From contig JAEXGX010000384.1 of the NCBI GenBank assembly GCA_023450535.1, positions 1 through 17,629 of the forward strand: a DNA stretch of 17,629 bases, given 5' to 3'. Made by a program: the position numbers and the translations under genes. Positions 7,196 through 14,182 of this stretch are shown here, one piece after another. The notes under the pieces were generated by a model. The model made no database searches. It saw nothing but the letters and a program-made list of their open reading frames with translations, and was not told the origin of the DNA. Position 1 is the stretch's first letter. Every line of letters begins with the position of its first letter. The DNA is from Pseudomonadota bacterium (lineage in GTDB: Bacteria; Desulfobacterota; Desulfovibrionia; Desulfovibrionales; Desulfovibrionaceae).

Positions 7196-7219
7196 TTGAA
7201 CGCCCACACGGGCGTTTAA
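7196..7219 (+). promoter_or_regulatory. First hairpin of the RTX leader
   Basis: TTGAACGCCC (7196-7205) pairs with GGGCGTTTAA (7210-7219), including one G-U pair, around the loop ACAC. No T-run follows, so it is more likely a leader structure than a terminator. Confidence 0.55.
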
Positions 7220-7376
7220 GGGGACATGTTCCCCATTACGGGTGGGCCTTAGCCCCGGTTTGCAACTGACGCGGCAAGGGTACCACCAGGACCAGGGTCC
7301 GCCCCTCTACGAGCCCGTTCGTGGAAAAGGGGAATCTGTCCGACGCGTCCGCCTCCGGCATAGGGCCGAAAGCGGA
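7220..7376 (+). promoter_or_regulatory. Structured 5' leader of the RTX gene (unassigned RNA)
   Basis: Several stems follow one another: GGGGA/TCCCC (7220-7234); GGACC/GGTCC (7289-7300); CCCCT/AGGGG (7302-7332) enclosing ACGA/TCGT (7309-7322); and TCCGC/GCGGA (7348-7376) enclosing CGGC/GCCG (7356-7368). Such a run in a non-coding leader suggests an RNA element that controls expression or stability. I compared it from memory with c-di-GMP-I, cobalamin, TPP and SAM riboswitch consensus features and saw no match. Weak possible stems are easy to find in GC-rich DNA, so this remains tentative. Confidence 0.4.
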
Positions 7377-7393
7377 ACATGTTTCACCTTTTG

Positions 7394-7411
7394 TTATCCT
7401 CCGGAGGATAA
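7394..7411 (+). promoter_or_regulatory. Perfect 18-bp palindrome containing the RTX ribosome binding site
   Basis: TTATCCTCCGGAGGATAA is fully self-complementary. It contains the Shine-Dalgarno GGAGG (7403-7407) 7 bases before the ATG at 7415. In mRNA the anti-Shine-Dalgarno CCTCC is directly adjacent, so intramolecular pairing or a dimeric DNA-binding protein could control the gene. Confidence 0.7.
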
Positions 7412-7414
7412 AAC

Positions 7415-10400
7415 ATGGCTATTCCTGTTTGGTTTGACAAAACTGCCTACTTTGCCAACAAGCTGGCCCAGACCGGTTCTGGTTGGGATGCTCTCACTCT
7501 CAAAGCAGCCTTTCAGGAGGCTGGCTATGCTTATACTGATGAAGGCATGTATCAGCATTACCTGGATTTCGGCAAATCTGAAGGCGTAAGCCCCAACTCC
7601 TGGTTCGACGGCAATCAGTATCTGTACAACAAGGTCGCACAGGACAAGGGCAATGCCAACCTGAGCGCCAATGAAGTCAAATCCATGGCTTTGGCCATGG
7701 AAAACGCGGGCATGTCCGCGTGGGATCACTTCGATTCATACTGGGCCGAATATTACGCCACCAAGGGCACGTTCTCCAATCCTTCCGCCAGCTTCGATGT
7801 AGCCGACTACATGAGCCAGAAGCTGTCTCAGGCGCAGCAGGCTGACCCCAGCGGTAACTGGACCATGGACAAAATGGTTCAATCTTTTGTGGACGCCGGG
7901 CTCAACCCTGTTGAACATTATCTGATGGCGGGCGAGGCTGAAGGGCTCATCCCCCACGCCAGCACTTCCACCGGAGCCACCATCACCGTAGGCCAAGAAG
8001 CCGTGTGGGGCACCAACGCCAGCGACTACTTCAGCGCTGCCGCCGGCGTTCTGGACGACAGCACCTATATTGACGGCATGGGCGGCAACGATACTCTGTA
8101 CGCTGCCATCAAGGCGGGTGACGACACCATCGCCCCCCAGATCAGCAACGTGGAAAGTGTGATTTTCCGTGCGCAGGCGACCGGCAACGGGCTTGGCAAC
8201 AATAACTCCACGGCCCACATCGATGCGGGAAACATCAGCGGGATGCAAGTGCTGGGCAATGACAACAGCCGCGCCAGCCTGAGCGTGGAAGACGTGCGCA
8301 TCAATTCCACGGATCTGACCATCCGCTTCTCCAACACTGACCCCGGCGATGTGGACTTCAGCGTCTACTTCGACCCGCAGCACCTTACCCGTGAGGAAAG
8401 TCAGACCACCGGCACTCTGTATGCACAGCTTATCGACACTGTGGGCGCTCTTTCCTCCAGCAAGGGGGGCCATGATGACCCTCTGTACGACAACCCTTAT
8501 ACCGGTTTCAAGTTCTCTCTGAACGGAAAAGAATACACGCTTGACTTCGGCGCGTACAATCACGAAACCGACGCTACGCCCAGCTATGCGGAGTTGGTCG
8601 CCCAGATGCAGAAAGCCATTGACGACAACCCCGAACTGGCTGGCCTGGGCCTGACGGTTGAGCTGGGCGAGGCGTTCCAGGCGGTTGTGGGCATCGGCTC
8701 CTACAAGGGCGAGATTGTCTCGGGCACCAACATTGTCATCTCTTCCACGCAGGGCGCCCTTGAAGGCGGCAACTGGATTGCCTCCAACGGTCTTCCTCCG
8801 ACGAACTCCACCTCGGCCACCTTTGACGACGCCTCCACCACCACCTGCCCGCTGATCCAGACCAACGTTCAGTTGGACAACGTGGGCCGCGTACAGTGGG
8901 ACGACGCCAGCCCCTGCCTGCCTGACGATTCCATCTTCGGCAGCGAAGCCGGCGACCTGGTCATCGGCTCCATGGCCGGACGCGGCGGTGTCGAGCGCTT
9001 TGACGTGACCGTGGACAAGGGTTCCTGGCTGTCCAGCATCTCTTCTACCAACAACACCCTGCGCATGATCAAAGTGACCAACGGCGCGGTGGACGGCGTG
9101 AATGACAACGGCAACCTGTTCATCGGCGACGCGGTACAGGGCGGCGCAGGCACTGATTATGAACTCGCCAATTGGATGAACGTGCCCCGCCTGCTGTCCA
9201 CCGACGGCCTTACCGACGTCAAACTGTTTGACGCCAGTGAAATGAACGGCAAGGTGAACATCGGCGCACAGCTCACTGCAAACGCCCTTGACAAATACAT
9301 GGCGGATGTGGACGGCGTAAACACCATGTACGAAGGCTACGCTCCCAATGGTGCCTTCCAGTACATGCTGGGCAAAAACGACGATACCCTGAACATGAGC
9401 GTGAACGCCGGTATTGCCGCCGACCGTGATTTCCAGCTGGACATCAAGGCCGGAACGGGCAACGACCTGGTGAGCTTCACCTTTGATAATCTCACCGGCA
9501 GCCGTCTGCTGAACCAGATTGCCCTGAACAACGTGTCCATTGATCTGGGCGCGGGCAATGACGAACTGTGGTTCTGGGGCAACGGCGCGGTCAAGGTGAA
9601 TGACGGCGCAGGCAATGACAAGGTGTACGTGGGTCAGAACGTTGACCAGAACGCAGTGTTCGTACTCGGCGCCAACAGTGATGCCCACACCTTCATCAAA
9701 GCCGGTCCCGACGGCGCGCAGCCGCTGGAAAACGAAGTGGTCTCCACCAATACCGTGGGGCTGCACTTCTCGACACTCACCGCCGGAACCGTAACGGTGA
9801 AAGTAACGTTCAACGGCATCAGCTCCGAAGTGACGATAAACGTTGCCGCCAATCAGACTTCGATCTCCGCGAATGACGTCAATGCAGCCATCATCGCGGC
9901 CATTAACGGAGACCCGACCCTGAGTGCGCTTCTGGTAGCGAAGGACGGCATGGGGAACTCCCTGCTGGTGGAATCCCTCATTGATGGCGAGTTCACTGCC
10001 GGGGATCTGGCCGTGGACTTCACCGGCACGGGGGTGACGATAGACGCTGGCGGCATGTACAGTGCCGGTTCCAACAGCTCCGAACTCGCAACAGACGGAG
10101 TTGAGGCTCTTGACCAAATGCTGCAAGTGACGACAGAAGGCCTCGTAGGCACTCGGGAAGTGCAGATTCTCACCGCCGATGTGGACTTTGTCGGCGGAAA
10201 CGCTACCGATAACTATACCCTGGTCTATAATGGAGTCGCTCACACCGTTGTACGCGGCGCTGACGCAACTGCCATGGCGACCAATCTACAGACCGCAGTC
10301 GCTACGGCCCACACCGGTGCGACGGTAACTGCGGTAACGAATGCCGACGGCACCACCAGTTTCACCATCACCGGCGCAACCGCTGGTGAGGTCATCAGCA

Positions 10401-10888
10401 ACGACACCCTTCTTGTGAAGGGTGAGCCCGCTGAGGTCGACGGTTCTGACCTTGGCACCTCCAGCATGAACACCGTGGATCTGACTGAGGGCAACGACGT
10501 CATTGCCCTGAACGTGGGTTCGGGTCACAATGCCTTTGACACGCTGGTATTGAACGGCGCGTTCGGCAACGACACGGTGATGGGCTTCCAGACCGGCATC
10601 GACAAGTTCGACGCCACCGGTATGGACTTCGCCGGAAAGCTGGTGGATACCACCAAAACCATCGATACCACCGACGCACGTTACGGTATTGACGGCCTGA
10701 CGGTTACAGCGGGCAATTCTCTCGTGTTCGTACAGAACGCCGACGCCAATGCCGACGCCGGTGAATACTGGGTGTTCTCGGTCACGTCCTCCGATGCGAC
10801 CATCGGCGCGGGCGACACCGTGACCCTGCTGGGCACCATTGCCACCGGCACGGACGCCACCTTTGCGGTGGGCGACATCGCTATCTAA
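7415..10888 (+). CDS. RTX/S-layer-like surface protein, type I secretion substrate
   Basis: This 1157-residue acidic protein has no N-terminal signal peptide, as expected for a T1SS substrate. Residues 5-180 contain three degenerate repeats of about 57-60 residues with the pattern FD...Y...K-L/V-A/S-Q, a helix, AG, then HY/SY...G (near 6, 64 and 128). RTX-like glycine/aspartate motifs occur at 220-228 (DGMGGNDTL), 679-686, 711-717, 728-736 and 1048-1057. Three similar alpha/beta segments (about 362-445, 785-870 and 915-1000) share F/Y-x-NG strands, an A-rich helix and a closing strand pair. The C-terminus, rich in D/G/T and ending AVGDIAI, suits a T1SS secretion signal. Only two cysteines are present (C478, C501), which is unusual but not excluded for this class. 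The exporter is encoded divergently and SapC follows, so a surface-layer or adhesin role is likely. The start is fixed by an ideal binding site. Confidence 0.88.
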   Translation: MAIPVWFDKTAYFANKLAQTGSGWDALTLKAAFQEAGYAYTDEGMYQHYLDFGKSEGVSPNSWFDGNQYLYNKVAQDKGNANLSANEVKSMALAMENAGMSAWDHFDSYWAEYYATKGTFSNPSASFDVADYMSQKLSQAQQADPSGNWTMDKMVQSFVDAGLNPVEHYLMAGEAEGLIPHASTSTGATITVGQEAVWGTNASDYFSAAAGVLDDSTYIDGMGGNDTLYAAIKAGDDTIAPQISNVESVIFRAQATGNGLGNNNSTAHIDAGNISGMQVLGNDNSRASLSVEDVRINSTDLTIRFSNTDPGDVDFSVYFDPQHLTREESQTTGTLYAQLIDTVGALSSSKGGHDDPLYDNPYTGFKFSLNGKEYTLDFGAYNHETDATPSYAELVAQMQKAIDDNPELAGLGLTVELGEAFQAVVGIGSYKGEIVSGTNIVISSTQGALEGGNWIASNGLPPTNSTSATFDDASTTTCPLIQTNVQLDNVGRVQWDDASPCLPDDSIFGSEAGDLVIGSMAGRGGVERFDVTVDKGSWLSSISSTNNTLRMIKVTNGAVDGVNDNGNLFIGDAVQGGAGTDYELANWMNVPRLLSTDGLTDVKLFDASEMNGKVNIGAQLTANALDKYMADVDGVNTMYEGYAPNGAFQYMLGKNDDTLNMSVNAGIAADRDFQLDIKAGTGNDLVSFTFDNLTGSRLLNQIALNNVSIDLGAGNDELWFWGNGAVKVNDGAGNDKVYVGQNVDQNAVFVLGANSDAHTFIKAGPDGAQPLENEVVSTNTVGLHFSTLTAGTVTVKVTFNGISSEVTINVAANQTSISANDVNAAIIAAINGDPTLSALLVAKDGMGNSLLVESLIDGEFTAGDLAVDFTGTGVTIDAGGMYSAGSNSSELATDGVEALDQMLQVTTEGLVGTREVQILTADVDFVGGNATDNYTLVYNGVAHTVVRGADATAMATNLQTAVATAHTGATVTAVTNADGTTSFTITGATAGEVISNDTLLVKGEPAEVDGSDLGTSSMNTVDLTEGNDVIALNVGSGHNAFDTLVLNGAFGNDTVMGFQTGIDKFDATGMDFAGKLVDTTKTIDTTDARYGIDGLTVTAGNSLVFVQNADANADAGEYWVFSVTSSDATIGAGDTVTLLGTIATGTDATFAVGDIAI

Positions 10889-10903
10889 CCTCTTACTTTC
10901 TCA

Positions 10904-10937
10904 CACTGCTCCCGCCCCGCAAGGGGCGGGAGCAGTG
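10904..10937 (+). terminator. Very stable hairpin after the RTX gene
   Basis: A perfect 15-bp stem with a GCAA tetraloop begins 15 bases after the RTX stop. The core is CTGCTCCCGCCCC (10906-10918) and its complement at 10923-10935. No T-run follows. It may protect the RTX mRNA 3' end or reduce read-through so that the RTX protein is made in excess over SapC. Confidence 0.7.
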
Positions 10938-10970
10938 CCCATGCCAGGGGGCTGCCGTTGCCGCCCATCG

Positions 10971-11020
10971 GGGCGGATTCGGCTCACGGCTGTCGTCGTC
11001 ACCCGTTCAGGGCGGATTCG
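10971..11020 (+). repeat. Short direct repeat GGGCGGATTCG, two copies
   Basis: GGGCGGATTCG occurs at 10971-10981 and again at 11010-11020, 39 bases apart, in the spacer between the RTX and sapC-like genes. It may be a local duplication or paired binding sites. Confidence 0.6.
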
Positions 11021-11031
11021 ACAGCCTTTTT
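10988..11031 (+). terminator. Possible intrinsic terminator between RTX and sapC-like genes
   Basis: GGCTGTCG (10988-10995) pairs with CGACAGCC (11019-11026), followed at once by TTTTT (11027-11031). The 23-base loop is long, though CCC/GGG inside it can pair. If it works, the SapC gene would need its own promoter or depend on read-through. Confidence 0.5.
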
Positions 11032-11065
11032 CATACATGGCCGGGACGCAATATCCTGCCCCGCA

Positions 11066-11083
11066 GGCTTCACGCCTGAAGCC
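11066..11083 (+). promoter_or_regulatory. Hairpin in the sapC-like leader
   Basis: GGCTTCA (11066-11072) pairs with TGAAGCC (11077-11083) around CGCC. It lies 60 bases upstream of the SapC start. There is no T-run and its role is unknown. Confidence 0.4.
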
Positions 11084-11143
11084 GGAGCCTATGCCGCAAG
11101 TGAAATTGCGCTACCTTGAACAGCCCAACCCGCAGGAGGTTCC

Positions 11144-11929
11144 ATGCCGCAGTCGATCACCCCTCTGGATAAAAAAAAGCACGCCGCACTGACCTTCAAG
11201 GCTCTTGAAGACTACAGCTTTACGAAAAATATGCTTTCCATGCCGCTGTTGGCGTTTGAAGTTGCGGAGGCTGCAAACTGTTTCCCCATCGTTTTCGCGC
11301 CCGGCTCCGCCGCCACGCCCCACGCCCTGCTGGGGCTGGGTGAAAAAAATATATTTGTGGACGCGAAAGGGCGCTGGCTCGCTTCCTACATCCCTCTTGT
11401 CGCGGCAAACTATCCTTTTTCGCTGATAAGCGCGCCCACGCCGGAACAGCCTGCCCCCCCGGCCGATACGCAGGAAACTCCTCCTTCTGAAGTATTTCTG
11501 GCCATTGAGGAAGACGCCCCGCATTTTCACAAGAAGGACGGTCAGCCGCTCTATACCCCGGAGGGCGAAGCCACAGAACTGCTGCACCGTATCAGCAGTG
11601 CGATGGGCAACCAACACCAGCGCTTTAAAGAGAGCAAAAAGGCTCTGGCCGAGCTGGCCCTGAGCGGCGTGCTGGCAGAACGTTCGATAACCGTACATTC
11701 CGGCGGAGCAGCCCGCATGGTGAGCGGACTGCGTGTCGCGGATCGGGAAAAGGTCATGGCCCTGCCCGACCCCACTCTGGCCCGATGGACGAAAAACGGC
11801 GTGCTGGAAATACTCTTTGCCCATTGGCGCAGTATGCATAAGCTGCAAAACTTGCTGGAAGATCCGTCCTGCCCTGCCGCAGATTCGAGCAAGGACGGCG
11901 GGGCTGACACGACGCCCCCCGTGCAATAA
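11144..11929 (+). CDS. SapC-family protein
   Basis: The product is a 261-residue protein matching the SapC family, named after a gene of the Campylobacter fetus S-layer locus. Visible family features are an N-terminal basic stretch, LTFKALEDYSF, LLAFEVAEAANCFPIVFAPG, ALLGLGEKNIFVDAKGRWLA and YIPLVAANYPF, all in the usual order. The C-terminal half is variable and ends in a disordered S/D/G/P tail. There is no signal peptide or membrane span. AGGAGG lies just upstream of ATG 11144. SapC proteins are often encoded beside T1SS substrates with RTX or S-layer character. The biochemical function is not established; a chaperone or modification role is a guess. The position directly after the RTX gene fits this pattern. 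Confidence 0.88.
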   Translation: MPQSITPLDKKKHAALTFKALEDYSFTKNMLSMPLLAFEVAEAANCFPIVFAPGSAATPHALLGLGEKNIFVDAKGRWLASYIPLVAANYPFSLISAPTPEQPAPPADTQETPPSEVFLAIEEDAPHFHKKDGQPLYTPEGEATELLHRISSAMGNQHQRFKESKKALAELALSGVLAERSITVHSGGAARMVSGLRVADREKVMALPDPTLARWTKNGVLEILFAHWRSMHKLQNLLEDPSCPAADSSKDGGADTTPPVQ

Positions 11930-11952
11930 GTCTGCCGGACGGATCTGTTTCC

Positions 11953-13362
11953 ATGCGCAGTCCCATCCCCCTTGTCGTCGATCTGGACGGCACCCTGCTT
12001 TCAACCGATACCCTGTGGGAAGCTCTGTGGCGCGTTCTGAGCCGCAGGCCCTGGTATGTCCTTTCCCTGATTCCACGGCTCAGGGCCGGGCGGGCGGCGT
12101 TTAAGTGGAGTCTGGCGGATGAAATGGTACAGGGCGTTCCCCGCTATCCTGTTAATAATGCTGTTCTCCACTATCTTCAGGATGCCGTGCGGCAAGGCCG
12201 CCCCGTGTATCTGGCCACTGCCGCGCCGCGTCCCGTGGCTGAGGCCGTGGCCCGCCGCTTTCCTTTTTTTGCCGCAGTTCTGGGCAGTGGACCAGGCCAT
12301 AACCTGGCGGGAGAAGCCAAGGCCCGCCGCCTGCGGGAAGAATTCAGCAGCGGCTTTGACTACATCGGAGACAGCGAGGCTGACCTGCCCGTCTGGCAGG
12401 TGGCCCGCCGGGCCATTATAGTCGGAGGCGGTCCCGCTCTGCATGAAAAAGTCCACGCAAGCAATACCGATTGCGAAATCCTGCCTGCATACAGCCCTTG
12501 CCGGCGAGACTATGCGAGCGCTCTGCGCCTCTATCAATGGATCAAAAACCTGCTGGTCTTTGTCCCCATGCTGCTGGCCCATGAATTCAACCTTGCGGCT
12601 CTCTGCTCGGCACTGTCGGCCTTTTTCAGCCTGTCCTGCATGGCTTCAACCATCTATATCATCAATGATCTCTGTGATCTGGACAGTGATCGCCTGCATC
12701 CCAGAAAACGCTCCCGGCCTTTTGCGGCGGGCAAAATACCGCTTTACCGCGCCCCGCTTTGCGCCGGAGCGGCGCTGGCGGCTACCCTGGTGCCCTGTCT
12801 TTTTTTACCCGGTGCTTTCATCCTCTGGTTGCTGATCTATTCCGCCACGACGCTGGCCTATTCTCTTTTTTTCAAAAAACGTCTGTTCGCGGATGTGATC
12901 ATTCTGGCTGGTCTGTATGTCCTGCGCATCGCGGCTGGAGCGGCGGCGGTGGATGTCGGGATTTCAAATTGGCTTTTGGCCTTTGCCGCGTTTTTCTTCC
13001 TCGGGCTGGCCCTGCTGAAGCGAACAAGCGGATTGGCCCTGCTGAAAGAAGACGAACAAGCGAGTGGGCGCAGCTATCTGGCACAGGATCGCCCGATACT
13101 GGAAACTATGGCAGTGTGCAGCGGTTTTGCCGCTTTCGTCATCATCACGCTGTACATCAATTCCTTACAGGCACTTCTGTTATACAGCCGCCCGGAATAT
13201 CTCTGGGCGGCCTGTCCTGTATTGGTCTATTGGTACGGGAGAATGTTGATTCTGGGGCATCGCGGCCTGTTGCACGATGACCCGGTCGCCTTTGCCTTAA
13301 GCGACAAAATCAGCCTTTTCTCGCTGCTGACCCTGTTCCTGACCTTGATCCTGTCACTTTAG
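11953..13362 (+). CDS. HAD-like phosphatase fused to UbiA-family prenyltransferase
   Basis: This 469-residue two-domain membrane protein starts with a HAD domain (about 1-170): DxDGT at D10-D12, a threonine in LATAA (T89), K123 and GDSEAD (139-144). The UbiA domain (about 190-469) has several membrane spans, the prenyl-diphosphate-binding motif NDxxDxxxD at 238-246 followed by HPRKRSRPFAAG, and a second loop YSLFFKKRLFADV...LRIAAG. Prenyltransferases of this type include decaprenyl-phosphoryl-ribose synthase (Rv3806c), which moves 5-phosphoribose onto a polyprenyl phosphate. A fused HAD domain could remove the leftover phosphate. That reaction is inferred from family knowledge and is not shown here; other UbiA acceptors are possible. 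The gene starts 23 bases after sapC with a weak ribosome binding site, so it is probably in the same operon. Confidence 0.85.
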   Translation: MRSPIPLVVDLDGTLLSTDTLWEALWRVLSRRPWYVLSLIPRLRAGRAAFKWSLADEMVQGVPRYPVNNAVLHYLQDAVRQGRPVYLATAAPRPVAEAVARRFPFFAAVLGSGPGHNLAGEAKARRLREEFSSGFDYIGDSEADLPVWQVARRAIIVGGGPALHEKVHASNTDCEILPAYSPCRRDYASALRLYQWIKNLLVFVPMLLAHEFNLAALCSALSAFFSLSCMASTIYIINDLCDLDSDRLHPRKRSRPFAAGKIPLYRAPLCAGAALAATLVPCLFLPGAFILWLLIYSATTLAYSLFFKKRLFADVIILAGLYVLRIAAGAAAVDVGISNWLLAFAAFFFLGLALLKRTSGLALLKEDEQASGRSYLAQDRPILETMAVCSGFAAFVIITLYINSLQALLLYSRPEYLWAACPVLVYWYGRMLILGHRGLLHDDPVAFALSDKISLFSLLTLFLTLILSL

Positions 13363-13404
13363 GGCCGTTCAACAATGTTTCAAACCGTAAATGCTCCATA
13401 CGTT

Positions 13405-14058
13405 TCAGGCACTCACTCTCCGCCCCGTCAACACATGCGGGACAATGGAGGGCGAACGAGTGAACAGCAAATAATAATGGTCGTACAAAAAGATTCTTCT
13501 TTTCCCCCGGACAAGGACTTCCCAACGGCCACATGCGGTTTCACCAGAATATTCAAGCATTGTTTCTATTTTATGGGGAGCTATTTCATGTATGTTCCGG
13601 CCTGTCACAACTTTGTCATGAAGCCTGTTCCAGAACAGGCACAGGGGATTATCCGGACTCATATCTTTTATGAGCAACCAACATGTTTTCGTCTTTGTAA
13701 GCTTTTCAAGATAGATTAATAAAAAATCTTTTTTATTATCAATATGGTGCAGAACATCATTAAATACACAAACGTCAAATTCCCTGTTTTCTATACTTTC
13801 AGGAGATCCAATATTGATTACCATTCCTTCTTGCGTGGTAAATGTCCCATAAAGACGTTCATCAACTTCAACACCATAGAGTAATGAATCCCTATGACAT
13901 ATACCGGCAAGAAGTTTTAAAAACAGACCAGATCCACACCCTATGTCAAGAATACGCAATTTTTTGTGTGGCAAAAAATTTATCCACAATTCAGAAAGTT
14001 CATGGGAAGGGAAAATATACTTCCTTAGTCTGTTCTTCAAATAAAATAGCATATTCAT
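13405..14058 (-). CDS. Class I SAM-dependent methyltransferase
   Basis: This 217-residue predicted cytoplasmic methyltransferase of unknown substrate has the cofactor motif LDIGCGSG at 37-44, an acidic residue after the second strand (YGVEVDE, 61-67) and the motif FNDVLHHID (99-107), all typical of Methyltransf_11/25-type enzymes. The gene is clearly AT-richer than its neighbours and its codon use differs, suggesting acquisition. It converges with the HAD-UbiA gene (42 bases between stops; only a weak bulged hairpin near 13383-13405). Its first ATG (14058) lies one base from the first ATG of the divergent ORF. A second ATG at 14052 is possible. Neither has a good ribosome binding site. A role in methylating a surface sugar is a guess from context. 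Confidence 0.85.
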   Translation of the reverse strand: MNMLFYLKNRLRKYIFPSHELSELWINFLPHKKLRILDIGCGSGLFLKLLAGICHRDSLLYGVEVDERLYGTFTTQEGMVINIGSPESIENREFDVCVFNDVLHHIDNKKDFLLIYLEKLTKTKTCWLLIKDMSPDNPLCLFWNRLHDKVVTGRNIHEIAPHKIETMLEYSGETACGRWEVLVRGKRRIFLYDHYYLLFTRSPSIVPHVLTGRRVSA

Positions 14059-14182
14059 AATGAACCAACTAAATCAATACAAAAAAAATGTCAATACAAT
14101 ACTCATTAATATGACACGTAAAATACTGAATACCATTTTTATTGATATTCATCTTTCACCAGTAATAAAGGGAAATTTTGAC
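14059..14182. promoter_or_regulatory. AT-rich divergent control region between methyltransferase and GtrII-like genes
   Basis: If the GtrII-like protein starts at 14183, this 124-base AT-rich stretch separates the two divergent genes and should contain both promoters. It has several A/T-rich -10-like hexamers (for example TAAAAT), but none pairs with a clear -35, so I do not place a promoter precisely. Confidence 0.4.

Noticed and set aside
7220..7380. Cyclic-di-GMP-I (GEMM) riboswitch in the RTX leader
   Set aside because: The segment CGCCTCCGGC looks superficially similar, but the conserved GEMM core and tetraloop-receptor arrangement are absent.
7736..10243. 835-codon open frame antisense to the RTX gene
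   Set aside because: Its translation is a V/H/G/A-rich shadow produced by the codon bias of the RTX gene, with no domain features and no ribosome binding site. The RTX frame has clear motifs.
11111..12076. 321-codon minus-strand frame over the sapC-like gene
   Set aside because: Overlaps two well-supported plus-strand genes and has a low-complexity R/G/Q-rich translation typical of shadows.
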